From Acestrorhynchus altus (Eukaryota > Chordata > Actinopteri > Characiformes > Acestrorhynchidae), in NCBI GenBank assembly GCA_034509495.1, contig CM067514.1:3668847-3732846 (forward strand): a stretch of 64,000 nt of DNA, given 5' to 3'. Positions 35,695-47,921 of the stretch are shown here, one piece after another; position 1 is the first letter of the stretch, and every line of letters begins with the position of its first letter. The notes beneath the pieces were generated by a model, which was not told where the DNA came from, ran no database searches, and saw nothing but the letters and a program-made list of their open reading frames with translations. A program made the position numbers and the translations under genes.

Positions 35695-36060
35695 TGAAAA
35701 GTTGATTGGAAGGGGAAAATGTGGTGGGAAAAGGTGCACGAGCAACAGAGATGACCACAGCCTTCAGAGGATCATCAGGAACAGTTGATTCCAGAACTTG
35801 CTAGAGCTTCACAAGGAGTGGACTGAGGATGGTTCAGTGTATCAAGAACCCCCACACATAGACATCTGCAGGGAAAGGGGTCAAGCCCCTCCTGAAGCAG
35901 AGACAGCATCAGAAGCATCTTACCTGGACAAAGTAGAAAAAGAACTTGCTCAGAGCTCCAAAGTCCTCTTTTCTGCATTTCACAGAGTGTCAATTTATGC
36001 TCCAAAAATCTGGATGAAGAATGTGGAGGCAGAGAAGTCTAGAGTCAACAGGAGATTTCA
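35695..36060 (+). pseudogene. Decayed Tc1-like transposase
   Basis: The plus strand reads, across frame changes, CGGKRCTSNRDDHSLQRIIR, then LELHKEWTEDGS, then ELAQSSKVLFSAFHRVSIY and PKIWMKN, in the order DNA-binding helix then first catalytic segment. The expected catalytic Asp after VLFS is replaced (SAFHR for SDESK). Non-functional. Confidence 0.65.
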
Positions 36061-36854
36061 AAGCACTTTAAGATTGCATCTGCTGATGAGCTTTGTGGAG
36101 ATTCGGATTTCCTTTTCCAGCAGAACTCAGCTCTGCCCACAGTAACAAAACTGCTACCAAATGGTTTGCTGACCCTGGTTTCAGTGTGTGTGATTGGCCT
36201 AAAGCCCACAGAGAAGCTACGAGGTCCTGTCGAGAGAGGGATGAGAAACACCTGACCCAACAATACAAATCTGGCATACAAAACACTACTTCTGTATCAA
36301 TACATAGTGATCACATCGATATCAATTTCTAATCAGTTATTGTTCCTGATAACCTTGATCATCCTTCCCAACAGCAAAATGAAAAGGCTCTGTTCAAATA
36401 TGGTTGCATATAATAGTAGAAATGAAGGTTTAATTTGAGTTTGTTTATTCATAAAGCCCAGTGATGCCTGGTCAGTTCTGTTTCATAGTGACCCGGTGCT
36501 GAGTTTTGGAATTGGCCCAAATTGAGCTGTTTTTGAACCAGCACATTTTTCAGACACGAGTAATAAAAGTAATAAAAGGTTCATTTGAACCTTTTTTGCA
36601 TATGGGTTTGAAGTAGGGAATTGTCCATATGATGCCCACAATGTTACAGTGTGCAGGGCGGTGTATTGAGTGCACATGTTGGGTAGAGGCAGTGCTTACA
36701 GTGGCGAGGGGGGCGCCTGAATAAGATCCTCATGGCAGCGGATCTGTCAGAAAGGAAATGACCCGCATTTAAGGAGCCTGCAGCTCAGCGCTCATGCTGA
36801 CCAACACCCACTCTATTCCACAAGGGCACATGGACAGAGAGTAATATGGAATTG

Positions 36855-36858
<4 letters not shown>

Positions 36859-36907
<49 letters not shown>

Positions 36908-36913
36908 TGTGTG
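36859..36913. repeat. (GT)n microsatellite
   Basis: About 27 GT units with one GG interruption near the right end. Confidence 0.95.
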
Positions 36914-37374
36914 CGTGCCAATATGTTTAGTTTTCTGTAGAGGCCATATGGCACTGATAAGATACAGCATTTAATAAAGTCATTAAGAAGGCAATGGATA
37001 CATCCACATGGGCAGATGTAACTATGTATTTAGCTGATTGAACTAAAGATGCAAACATGGTTTTATAAAAAGGGAAAAACATTTTTTTTTTCTTTTAAAT
37101 TGCTGAAGTTAATGTAAGGGATGGATAAAGAACAGCAACAACCTGGGTTTTTTCAGGCCTGGCATTAATACTGTATCTTTACAAGCGCTGACATTGCTCC
37201 TAAAGCATGAGTACACTGATAAATCACTGTGCTGACAAGGTCTTAATCTCATTGCTTGTTTGTTTTGAGTGGTCGTCATGGAGTCAGTCAGAATGGCAAC
37301 AGCTCATCTTCATTGATGAGTACTTAAATGTAAACTGTGCTGCACAGGGATTTGTCCTCCATCCATGCAGGGAT

Positions 37375-38005
37375 ACACACACATACGCACTAGTAAGTTC
37401 AGACATTAGGAGGCAGTGAGCACATGTGCCCTCTGCAGTGGGCAGCCCTTTTCAAAGCCCCTGAGGAGCAGCCGGGGAGTTACGTCAATCAAATATTATT
37501 TATATATATTTATAACGAAGGCATTGTCAGAGAGCAGCTTTACAAAATAAACAGGTCCAAGCCTATTCTGAGCACCAAGTGGGAAAAATCCTCCAATTAA
37601 GGAATCTTAAACCAAGGCTCAATGAGTTATGAAAGAATGTGAGAGTGTCAAATACAGGCTCAGTATTAATATGAAAGTCCATGCAGGTTAAACTATCACA
37701 AGCTGGTAATGCAGTGTCTAATGTGGTGTGAAGATCCCAATGAAGACAGCACCATGGAGGACAGTAGGGTAGGGTGAGGCTGGGAAGGGGAACAGCGGGG
37801 TAGATCAAGCAGGACAGGAAATATCGATACATGAGGAACAGATGGAAAGAGAAACAGAGGGAAGAGAAAAAACAAAGGGTTAGGATGGTTTAAGCAAATG
37901 TTAGGGAGGGAGAGATTAAGTCATGCCCTGCCAGTTCAGGGAATTGAACCAGCAACCTTCCAGTCACATGGCAGGTTTCCAAACCACCAGGCTGCGGCTG
38001 CCCCC
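37375..38005 (+). repeat. SINE family A copy split by another retroelement
   Basis: The left part of family A (37375-37480) and right part ('tcatgccctgccagttcagg', 37915-38005) flank about 430 bp containing 'agagcagctttacaaaataa', a common fish retroelement segment. The middle of the SINE is missing. Confidence 0.65.
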
Positions 38006-38059
38006 AAAGGATATGTCAGAAGTGGGATTTCTAGGCACGTGTCTCACATTATTTCTATA

Positions 38060-38580
38060 GCACATTTCAAAGATGAAGATTTTATTTTTATTTTTATTTT
38101 TGTTCAGCCTTTATTTAACCAGGTCGATCCCGTTGAGACACAATGATCTCTTTTTCAAGGGAAGCCTGGCCAAGACAACAGCCTAAAACCCCAGTTACAA
38201 CATTTAACAACAGTTCACAATTACATCATAAAACACAAGCAGACAACAGTAAGGTACACAAATACAGTATTGGATCAAGGGTTGAAAACGAGCTTTCATA
38301 CGGAGCAAGAGCAGGAATGATAAGAGGCTGATTCCAGGTTCCTTACAAGATTTTTAAATGTTCAGAGAGAAAGTAGTTCCTTCAGATTCAGAGTGCTCTG
38401 CAAGGCAGTCCAAACAGTGGGTGCAAAATACATGATGTTCTTGAGATATAATCACATAAATATTGGGGAAGCTGGCCCAGGATGGCTTTGTATATAAAAA
38501 TAGAAGCATTAAAATTAAAACCACATTCTTAAATGGCATTTAAAACTAGGAACTAAAAAGAAAAATATATCGGAAAATTA
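38060..38580 (-). repeat. Retroelement-like repeat with (TTTTA)n edge
   Basis: A 'ttttatttttatttttattt' edge is followed by 'cctttatttaaccaggtcga' and 'tttttcaagggaagcctggc', a widespread fish repeat. Orientation is inferred from the T-rich end. Confidence 0.55.
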
Positions 38581-39314
38581 AAATAAAGTGCAATTAAAAA
38601 AAAGGATGTGCAGTAAAATAAAATGCAGAATCTAGAGCTCAGTCTGGATTTAACTTTAAACAGTTCTACATTTGGGACACGTCGAAGACTTTCTGCTTGT
38701 CTGTTCCAGTTATACAACATTATAGCTAAATGCTGATTCCATTCCGTCTCTGGGCTCCACTAACTGAATCTAAGAGATCTACTGGTTTATATCCTCTTAA
38801 CATATTTGTAATGTATTCCGGGCTCCGTTCAGTGATTTATAGATTTTAAATTCTATTTTGTAATTCTAGATGAGCTTTTATTCTAGATGACCTTTTTGGG
38901 AAATCCAGTTAAAAGGCTGTTAAAATAATCCACTCTACGTAAAATAAAAGCAGATCTTTTTTCTATTTTCAGACTATCTTGGCATCTTTATTCCTCAGGA
39001 ACAGTTTAATACACAGTCATGTCTGCCCTTCTGGGTGTTTCCATGGTCTTCATAATGACTGTGCATTTTGTATCTTATCAATCTGGTGCCATATGGTCTC
39101 TACAGCTGGACACCATTGTCCACTGACAAAATTCAATGTAAGGCAACGTCTAACACCAGAGTGAAATTGACCAGCTGATGTTGATATGATGTTGAAGTCA
39201 CATGTAATATATTAACGTTTGATAACGACCAAAACCCAACATTTGCTTCAGTAAACTAAGTATATCTCTTTACTTTTCCTGAGTTAATGACGGGCTGACA
39301 GAAGGCTAAGCTTG
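38581..39314. other. No gene recognised
   Basis: AT-rich sequence with no exon-like segment. The part to about 38960 may continue the retroelement to its left. Confidence 0.4.
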
Positions 39315-39640
39315 AGTTCCCCTGCCACCCCTTCAGAGGCTGAACTCAGTCTCCCCTGTCACCCCTTCAGTTTCCAACCTCAGGCTCCACTGTCACCCCT
39401 TCAGATGCCAACCTCAGGCTCCCCTGTCATGACTTCAGATGCCAACCTCAGGCTCCCCTGCAACCCTTTCTGAGGCTGACCTCAGGCTCCCCTGCAACCC
39501 TTTCTGAGGCTGATCTCAGGCTCCCCTGCAACACTTTCTGAGTCTGACCTCAGGCTCCCCTGCAACCCTTTCTGAGGCTGACCTCAGGATGCACTGCAAC
39601 CCTTTCTGAGGCTGACCTCACTCTCCCATGTAATTCCTTC
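39315..39640 (+). repeat. 34-bp minisatellite, about nine units
   Basis: The unit is 'cctcaggctcccctgcaacc' plus 'ctttctgaggctga'. The left units read 'gtcaccccttcagaggctga', showing two unit subtypes in succession. Confidence 0.85.
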
Positions 39641-40139
39641 ATACTGGCAGCCCACCATTCAGCTATTGAACATGGATTGACTACCACCCTGCCTTAGACT
39701 TGTTTCCCTCCTGACATCACAGGCTATTTAGAAAGGGGCTGCTAAGGGGACACCCCCCCATGAAAAGGATGCCTATTTGATTGTTTGATGAGTTTCTTAT
39801 ATGTTCCTAAAGAACTAAAAAGCACAGTACTTCATAAATCAGTCACGTCGAGCATAAGAATAATGGGCGGTTTTGTTTTTTTATAATAAAGTGCATGTGT
39901 GCAAAAGTTTCCCTTCCAGACCTCCATTCCAGGCTTCCAGTGTCTACATATTGAAAAGGCAAACTCCACCCCTGAGCTGAATAGTTATATTTGTCTTAAT
40001 ACCCTGTTATCAAGCAGCACTCAGCCACTTTTCTCACTTCTGGTCAGAAAAAATAACCAGGGAAAAAAAGCATGTTTAGCTGCTATATCTGGCCGGACAC
40101 GGTCACAGAATTGTTCTTTTTATTGTCACAACTGTGTGT

Positions 40140-40930
40140 AGGTGACAGAGCTTAAGCAGTTCAAGTCTCAAGTCCAGTTTCAGGTTAACACAAGCAAGTC
40201 TCAGGTCAATAAGGCAAGTCTCAATTCAAGTCTGAGGTCAGTCGTCTCAAGCGGTTTTAGAATGAAGCTCCACTGGTTGTCCGAATGTCAGACGTGTTTG
40301 TTTGCCTTCAAACCATCTCAATGTCCATCTCTTTCAAAGGTACTTAAATCAGCATCTTGCAGTAGTTTACTGCAGCCTGTTTAAACTAGCAAGGAATATT
40401 TCTGAGTGAACAGCTCAGAAGTCCCTCTGGATATATGCACCTATAAGTTTAAGTCCTGTCCAAGTCAGATCTCAGGACAGGTCTCAATTCAGCAGAGGAA
40501 AGTTGTGAATATGGTCCCAAGTCAGTAAATACAAGTCTGAATTCAGGTCTCAAGTCAGTACAGGGCAGGAAAGTCTCAGGTCATGTCCCAAGTCAGTATA
40601 GGCAAATCTCAAATTGAGTCTTGAGTTAAGACACGTAAGTCTCAAGTCAGTACTGGGAAGTCTCAAGTCAGGTCTCAGGTCAGAAGAGCAAATTCTCAAA
40701 TCAGGTCCCAAGTTAGTACGGGCAAAACTCAAGATGAGTCTTGAGTACAAGCAGGTCAGGTCCAAGGTTTGTCTCACATGTGGTCTTAAGCCAGTACAGG
40801 AATGACTCGAGTCAGGTCTCAATCAGTACAGGCAATTTTCAAGTCAGGTGTCATGTTACCTCAGGCAAGTCTCAAGATGAGTCTCAGGTCAGTACAGGCA
40901 AGTCTCAGGTGAGTCCAAACCTCAGGTTAT
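40140..40930 (+). repeat. Degenerate AAGTCTCAGGTCAGTACAGG tandem array
   Basis: About 800 bp of imperfect units built from 'aagtctcaagtcaggtct' and 'caggtcagtacaggc', with a less repetitive patch at 40255-40440. Open frames in it on both strands are repeat-driven. Confidence 0.8.
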
Positions 40931-41118
40931 AAAGTATTTGATGTTTGTGGAAATTATTCAGTACATTGCAGGGTTTTTTCAGGGAAAGGAAAAATGCCTT
41001 TCCTGTTTGAGGCAGATCAGCATTTTACACCCATACAGAAGGATACAGCATTACCCTACAAACACAGAAAAGCACTGAAAAAGAGCACCCTGTGTAGGGA
41101 AGATGCCCAGTAGAGGTG

Positions 41119-41123
<5 letters not shown>

Positions 41124-41181
<58 letters not shown>
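41124..41181 (+). repeat. (GA)n array 1
   Basis: A nearly pure GA run of about 29 units. Confidence 0.95.
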
Positions 41182-41183
<2 letters not shown>

Positions 41184-41551
41184 CCACAAAATGAAGCCAG
41201 GGTACAGTTTAATATCTTGGTAACCACAACCTTGGAAAAAAAGTGGTGATTCCAAACAGATATTGGATTTACGGGAACCAAAAAGGGTTCATCAGAGTGA
41301 TGCGACTGCAGAACCACTTTTTTATCCATAATGGATAACACCACTACCTGCCAGTGAGCTACCATGACCTACCTATGGGAGACTGGGGTTCAGATTCTGG
41401 TTTGGGTGACTCTGCAGTATAAGAATCATAGGGCAAGACTCCTAACACCCACCACCATGTTTAACAGCAACAAAAATTCGAAATGATCTCAGTTTGAAAT
41501 TGTCATCTCCTAGAGTGACCCCAACATTAGAGAAAGTGAAACCTCACCTTN

Positions 41552-41607
<56 letters not shown>
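41552..41607 (+). repeat. (GA)n array 2, next to an unresolved base
   Basis: About 28 GA units beginning right after the N at 41551, so the length may be mis-assembled. Confidence 0.9.
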
Positions 41608-41611
<4 letters not shown>

Positions 41612-41922
41612 GAGAGATTGCTGAAGGAAATGGGTTTTGGAAGCAGTGGTAAGAGCTGTGAGCAGACGCAAGGCGAAGTGACAGATATTGGGGGGGGGGT
41701 GTATGGACCATGATGCTGTAGACAGCTGGGTAGAGCTTGGGGCGGGGGGAGCATCCCCAGCTATAGGAGCCCCCACAGGGGAGAGGAGGAGAGCAGATGC
41801 GTGACATACGAGGAGGAGGGGAGGGAGGGAGAAAAGGAGGAGAGAGGAGGAGGACAGTGGAACAGAGGTGTCACTATGGGCTGGAGCAAACGGCCAATAT
41901 TGTGAAATAGAGAGTGAGAGTG

Positions 41923-41929
<7 letters not shown>

Positions 41930-41977
<48 letters not shown>
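41930..41977 (+). repeat. (GA)n array 3
   Basis: About 23 GA units followed by a G run. The plus strand from 41550 to 42180 is strongly purine-rich throughout. Confidence 0.93.
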
Positions 41978-41981
<4 letters not shown>

Positions 41982-42229
41982 CTTGACATGAAGAAGGAAG
42001 AGGGAGGAGAGACCACCAGATGAAACCACACAGAAGGAACAGTTGGGGTGAGGAGTGTGGTGCTGAGGTAGCGCAAAAGAGAGAGAGAGTGAATGAGTAA
42101 AGAGAGACAGAGGGTGGTAGAGCGAGGAGAGCGCAGAGAAGAGAAGGTGGGAGATCTGAAGGTGCTGAAGGTGCTGAAGGACAGTTGTGATAAGGTGTAC
42201 TGGCTGTTCTGAGAGCGAGCACGTGATGT

Positions 42230-42402
42230 GTGTTCTCACTTGACACTGTGTGTGTGTGATGCCCCAGCTGACCCTGGACCTACCTCCGCACCACTACTGG
42301 ACTCTGGACAGTCAGACACCTTGCTGACCAATGGACACTACTCTGCCCATCCGTATGCGTGGAACTAAGGGGATATTTGGAATACTTTCCATCGGCATGC
42401 AG
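42230..42402 (+). other. Possible 5' exon with donor site
   Basis: A GC-richer, non-repetitive segment after the GA arrays contains ATG at 42331 and an open stretch reading MDTTLPIRMRGTKGIF up to a good donor (cag/gtaaag at 42402). It could be a 5' UTR exon, with a small upstream ORF, of the GPCR at 48 kb, whose coding exon is preceded by a strong acceptor at 47921. It could also be the first exon of an unknown gene. I recognise no protein. Confidence 0.3.
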
Positions 42403-42699
42403 GTAAAGATTCTGGCTATTATTATATATATAATTTATTTTTTCTTAAGCTGTGAAAAATCTGAATCATTAATGAAGATGCTGGGGTGATGAAGTACAGA
42501 GGCAAAGTGCTGTCCAGCGTTTTAATCTAGGTCATATAGAACTTTACCATATTTTGAAAGGAGTGTTTAAAGTGTGAGTTCAGCTGAGCTGAGTGTTGGA
42601 CTTCCAAAAGTGCTGTTGGGTTAATGAGCACCACAGCTTCAAGCACATGGTCCTCCACAGCCCATCAAAGAGCTTAAGGTGATGGTGGGCAGAAGGATA

Positions 42700-43170
42700 A
42701 TCGGACATTAATACTCCAATAGGGCTCTTGGCTTGGACATGAAGTTCTAAGCTCTAAGCAAAAGGGCTCTATATAGTACTGTTAAAGGGATCATTTCCAT
42801 GTAATGATAATGGAACCCTATTGGTGCTATATTTCACCGTTTTGAAGGTTCTAGACAAACTCATAAAAATAAAATTGCAAGATCCATGTCTGGTTGAGGA
42901 ACCGTTTAAGGGTTTAAAGAAACGGATGTAAAGGTTCTTTGCCAATTGAAATAAATTTTCTTTATGGACATTGCACACACATTTTTTATGGAACCAAAAA
43001 TCTCAAGGAACCTTTGTAGCAGTTTAATTTTAATAGTTATATTTAAAGCATTTAAATGCCTTTACCATGAACCCTTAAAGAACCCTTGATTTTTAGGAGT
43101 GTAGGAGAAATCTTTAATTCCTATTGAACCATTTGTGGTGGTTTAAATTTGAAATATTTTAAATTGATAT
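42700..43170. repeat. AAAGAACC/GGTTCTTT repeat, family J
   Basis: It includes 'agggctctatatagtact', 'ggttctttgccaattg', 'aaggaacctttgtagcag' and 'cccttaaagaacccttga'. Family members are at 50880-51270 and 60420-60710. Confidence 0.5.
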
Positions 43171-43199
43171 TTGCTTTAATGCTTTAATTGAGCCCCAGA

Positions 43200-43795
43200 A
43201 GACTGGACGGTGTAGGTGGTGCTGTGTGGAATTGCAGTGTTGTTGAGAAGGCAGCAACCAGGAACAAATAATTCTTACATTTAGACAAATATTTATTGAT
43301 CTACTCATACAGAAGTGGTGTCTCTCAGTGCGGCGTCGGGTTTAACGCAACATGCCAGACGTCTCTGCATGGAGTTGTAGAGGTTCCTAATGGTGTCCTG
43401 TGATGATCCACTCAGTTCTGCAGATGGTGTGGTAGGGGTGGAGTGTTGATTGAGCGTCCAATAGCATCCCACACATTTTCAATCAGGGATAGATCTGGAG
43501 ATGAGACCGACCACAGCATAGTATCTTTGTCTTCAAGGTGGGCTTGAGATGACAGCAGTATGTAGACGAGTGCGTGTTCAGAAAAGGTAGAACCATGGTC
43601 CTCATTAACGTAACGTCAAAGTGCCGGTAATGAAGATGAAAGATGATCTGGCATCTTATGGATTTGCTCCCACACCACGACACCAGACCTTCTGGATGTG
43701 TGACATGCAACAACAAACCATTGAGCTTGGTGCTGACCACGATGCCGATGTCATTGGTTGATTTCTTCTGAATGCAACTATTTTTTGACAGTGAG
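43200..43795 (-). pseudogene. Tc1-like element with broken transposase
   Basis: The minus strand reads GLVSWCGSKSIRCQIIFHLH, then text around NEDHGSTFSEHALVYILLSS, then SLIENVWDAIG (the PIExxWxxxG-type segment), and ends in the DTIRNLYNSMQRR-type tail. Frames are broken. A terminal word 'gaatgcaactatttttt' lies at the right end. Confidence 0.75.
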
Positions 43796-44639
43796 TTTAA
43801 TTTAATCTGTTGTTGGTAATTTATATAGATATAGATCCAAATTTCCTCATTTCATAGATGTTCATCTACTGGCCCAACCCACATTCCCATATCAAAGCAA
43901 AGACAACCTTTTGGCACCTTCTTGTTCAATCCGTGTTGGGAAGAAGGGAAAGAAAGAAGAGCAAGACACATAAAGAGGACAGTAAGACAAGCTGAACAAC
44001 AACGGGTTCAGCTGAGGAAGAATCAGGGCAGAAAGACTGGAAGACAGAAAGAGAGATTGTGGATACTCCTCTCACGTGCAGGTCAGGAGAGTGACGAAAC
44101 CCCAGGCTACAGAGGCCACAGCGACGGTCACTCCATTATTCCAGATGACTGTCCTCTGTAACAGCCTGGCAGCAGGGTCTTGACCTCGCCCCTGGCAGGC
44201 TGAACCAACCAGTGCGTGGTCCTCCTCCACACTGGCCCCCACATGTATCCAGCCCAGAAATCTGCCTATGCTCTCATCTTAGATTAGTCTGGCATAAATG
44301 GAACATTTTTACCCTTGTTTTTGTGTCTTATTTATGTTTTATCATCTTCAGACCTCTAGCAAGCAGTATACAGTGTGGAGCAATGGCATGGACATTTAGA
44401 GTAGTGCAAAGGCTTCTATAATTCAGATGGACAGTGGACAGGTTGATGTAAAGAAAGGAATGAACAGACCAATATGAATGGACAGTACGAAAGAGCCCAC
44501 TTCAGTTAGTCCAATTAAAAAAATCATTATGAATGGATTCAAAGGTGTCGGCTGGAATTGATTAGAATGGAAAAGGGGGGAGGGGGTCCCCCACCATCTG
44601 TTGTAAACCTTTGGACACACAGGGATAGGGGGGCCGACA
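43796..44639. other. No supported gene; purine-rich transcript-like stretch
   Basis: 43920-44160 keeps an open frame rich in Arg, Lys and Gln and contains 'cacgtgcaggtcagg'. I cannot tie it to a protein, and it reads like an untranslated or non-coding segment. Confidence 0.3.
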
Positions 44640-44945
44640 ATGTGAATGAATTAATGAATGATTGAAGATACATTTCTATAGTGCCTTTCTCGATACTCAA
44701 GGACACTTTACAATCAGCACTCTTCACTCAGTCCTCAACCAGCACACACGGTGAAAAGCAGCAGCTGAGAACGACTCTTTACCAGAAACTAACCTCTACC
44801 TGGGAGGTTCAGTGTGGGAGGAAACTCGAGTCCCCAGGGGCAACCCACTCAGAACCTGCAACTGCACCCAGATAGGGCCTTGAACCCAAGACACCCGGGC
44901 TGGGAGAGGAACATGCCAACCACCAGGGCACCGCAACTACAAACA
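44640..44945. repeat. Dispersed repeat with SINE-like right end
   Basis: 'tatagtgcctttctcgatac' and 'ctcaaggacactttacaatc' are followed by 'ccttgaacccaagacacccg', a layout typical of fish short retroelements. The left part resembles 3070-3125. Confidence 0.55.
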
Positions 44946-45242
44946 AATACTAGTCTGTCTTGGGCCTAGAAATAAAATTCCACCTTCAGCATATCTAACC
45001 ACACCTCCATCACATCCACCCGAGACAAGCACTTTGACTAATAAAGAGAATAAATTGTTTCATAAACACTTATTTGGAAAAGCAAGCATTGGAGCGAATC
45101 CATCCTGATTATGAGGTACTTATGATGGCAAAGACGAGATTCATAATGAATAAGATCTGCACCATGTCCCTTCTGGCTTCATTAAAAACCTGCCCTACTT
45201 TTTGTTAAATGCATGTGTAATGAAAGATGTAGACCTTTCGGA

Positions 45243-45244
<2 letters not shown>

Positions 45245-45295
<51 letters not shown>

Positions 45296-45309
45296 TGTGT
45301 GTGTGTGTA
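45245..45309. repeat. (GT)n microsatellite
   Basis: About 32 GT units with one GG interruption. Confidence 0.95.
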
Positions 45310-45558
45310 AGTCTGAGAGCATTCAGTAAATTTCGGTGTGCGAGGCGGTGTCCTGCTGGGCTCCTGTCATAACCAGCAAGCAGCCCCAGCTGAGCCTTTA
45401 CTTTAGCACTTAATAGTGTGGACATGCAGACGGGGCAACTTCAGACTGGAAGAATGTACTTAAAGCAGACAGTTCCATGGCCTTTACTGGGAGTGAAATA
45501 ATGACAGGGGCAGCAGCTGGACTAATGAGACAAGTGAGGGTGAAATGGTGGGCTTTTC

Positions 45559-45589
45559 ACACACACACACACACACACGCACACACACA
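45559..45589. repeat. (CA)n microsatellite
   Basis: About 15 CA units with one CG interruption. Confidence 0.9.
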
Positions 45590-45719
45590 GTCATTACGCT
45601 CCCACATCATAATTTGTGTCTTTCTGTATGCACTTGCCATTGCTACTCCAACAAGTTCTAATTAACTTACATTAGCTGGCAGTAGTTCACCAGTTCTTCT
45701 GGAAGATAATCAGTGACCA

Positions 45720-46160
45720 CAGTCATAACTCTGTTATGTTGGTAGGTTTCCTCCCATGAACTGCTGCTTCAGGTCCTTCCACAACATTTCTACTGGATTA
45801 AGGTCAGGACTTTGTTCTATTCAAAACACTAACTTCATTCTTCTTTAAACATTCTTTGGTAGAATGACTTGAGCGATTAGGGTCATTGTCTTGCTACATG
45901 ACCCACAGATTGAGATGAAGCTCCTGGAAAGATAACTTTAGACTCTTTAGACTCTTGCTTTGAGACCAAGAGTATTCCACGTCGTGCTGTTGCTGGGATC
46001 TTTGTTGGTGGAGCACTCCTGGGGAGGGTAATAATGGTCTTGAATTTCCCCCCTTTGTACACAATCTCTCTGACTATTTTGGAACCTTTTCCAGCCTAAT
46101 GAGCATCAACATCTGTTCTTCGGAGCTCCTCAGAAATCTCCATTGTTCGTGTCAGATAAG
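45720..46160 (-). repeat. Interspersed repeat, family D, longer copy
   Basis: It shares 'tggattaaggtcaggacttt', 'attcttctttaaacattct' and 'tacatgacccaca' with 5775-6010 and extends about 230 bp further. Confidence 0.6.
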
Positions 46161-46351
46161 GCCTTGAACCCACCACCTCAGTGCTGGGAGGCAAACCAAC
46201 TAATACTAACCAACAGGCCACCTTAACGATAAGCAAAAATCATACTATCCTCATAAATCTTAGGCTCAGGAATGAAATGACTGGGATAATGACTGGGAAA
46301 CCTTCCACCTGCAGCAGATCAAGACAATAGTAAATATTGTAATTATATTTT

Positions 46352-46623
46352 TTAACCCACTGTGTTTTGCAGACACAGGAATTAATCTTCCACATTTAAC
46401 CCATCCTCACACAGTGATACACACACACTCACACACTAGTGACTTCACACACCAGGGGGTAGTGAGCACACATGCCCAGGGCAGTGGGCACCCAGGAAGC
46501 AGCTGGGGAGTTCAATGTCTTGCTCAAGGCCACTTCAGTCATGTCCTGTCAGTTCAGGGAATCAAACCAGCAACCTTCCCGTCGCGAGTCTGGTTCCCTA
46601 ACTCCACTAGTCCACGGCTGCTC
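46352..46623 (+). repeat. SINE-like repeat, family A
   Basis: It runs from 'aacccactgtgttttgcaga' to 'ccacggctgctca'. One of the two most complete copies. Confidence 0.75.
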
Positions 46624-47375
46624 AATTAGACCATTAACTAATGACAAGCACTTAATAACAGATTTAAATAAAGTTTCATAAACACTTATTTAGAAAAGAA
46701 TGCAGATCATGAGGTGATTAGATGATAAACAGTAACTTGAGTGGAAATATTGACTATTGTTTTCAGGACCAGGTCATTAATTGAACATGCTCCCTAACCA
46801 GTTTTTATTCATTTTAATAATTTAATATATTAAAGAGAATCAAATTTATTTGTGTCCGAGAACCTGAAATAAGCCCCCTCCATCACATTCAGCACTGAAA
46901 TCACTCTTGTACCCTGACGTCCTGAGTTCAGAGGAGATAAGTGTATAGCTCCCTTTATCTTCACCTATCATCTTTCATTCCCTTGATATCTGCCACCCTC
47001 GCTTTCTTCCAGCACTGAAGGCAAGGGTAAAACCCAGCGAGGGGAAATTCAGCCAAGAACCTCAGAGTCATTCTGGGTAAAGTCATGAATTAAGGAGTGA
47101 AGTATGAAAACAGATAGACTGGTTCATTAGATTTGAATGAGAATTTCCTATAAAGCAGGTTATCAGGGGCTCATGGAGAGTAGAGTCTGACAGCTGCTGG
47201 ACAGACACTCATAAACCTTTTAAATCCTCCCTGCAATTCCTTTATTTATCACCATTATGTTACTTGTTACCTGCTGGTGTCAACATTCTGCACAGTCACA
47301 CTGTTTATACTGGTTATTAAAGGCTTTATACAGAAAGGGGGGAACCTGAACACCTTTCTCTTTCTTTAATTTTTT
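46624..47375. other. No gene recognised upstream of the GPCR
   Basis: Non-repetitive by eye, with no exon-like segment. Confidence 0.45.
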
Positions 47376-47802
47376 AAACGTGTGGACATTTGATCTTCGT
47401 TTAAACAATATTGAGAGATGGACTTTATAGAACTAAGCACGTACAACTGACAAAATGTCTTTTAAATATCATTTGTAAAATGAAATTAATAGAAATGTTA
47501 ATTTTTTGTGAGCAAAGTTAGGACACACCCACATTTATTACTACTTAAAATCCCCTACAATTAGAATCAGGTGCAAATGATCAGATCATCATTAGAGAGG
47601 ACTTTGGAGGAGTCCAAACCGCAGACATTAGTTTGGTTTGCTCTTGGTTGTTGAAGTGAGTGGGATCACCATGGTGAGATCCAAAGAGCTCTCTGAGGTC
47701 TTCAGAAAGAAAGCTGTAGATGAGTATGAGAAGGGATTTGAAAAGATGGCAGAACAATTAGAAATCAGCCGTTCCACTGTCTGCAAAGTCATTTACAAAT
47801 TT
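47376..47802 (+). mobile_element. Tc1-like element, 5' part, upstream of the GPCR
   Basis: It encodes SKELSEVFRKKAVDEYEKGF then AEQLEISRSTVCKVIYKF, the N-terminal helix-turn-helix of a Tc1 transposase. The element breaks off at about 47802 into a tRNA-like SINE scrap ('ggttgtgggttcgatccccg', 47824-47843). A close relative lies in the same orientation at 48440-48960. Confidence 0.8.
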
Positions 47803-47921
47803 ACACACACCGCTCCAGGGGCCTGGGGTTGTGGGTTCGATCCCCGTTTTTCCAACAGGACTCCTGTGTTTTGCCTGTATAAAGGTTGATTGTATGTTCT
47901 TCTCCCTCTGCTCTTTCACAG

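Noticed and set aside
36769..36970. Thr-His repeat proteins
   Set aside because: Translation of the (GT)n microsatellite.
39315..39640. CRISPR-like array
   Set aside because: The units are directly tandem without unique spacers, in an animal genome; it is a minisatellite.
40142..40932. Repetitive open frames on both strands
   Set aside because: Produced by the degenerate tandem array; frames exist on both strands with the same periodic residues.
41510..42246. Long minus-strand open frames with poly-Ser-Leu
   Set aside because: They are translations of the (GA)n arrays and the purine-rich flank.
43922..44421. Possible protein-coding exons rich in Arg/Lys/Gln
   Set aside because: No homologous domain recognised, and the frame is not continued by a phase-matched exon. 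Left as unassigned.
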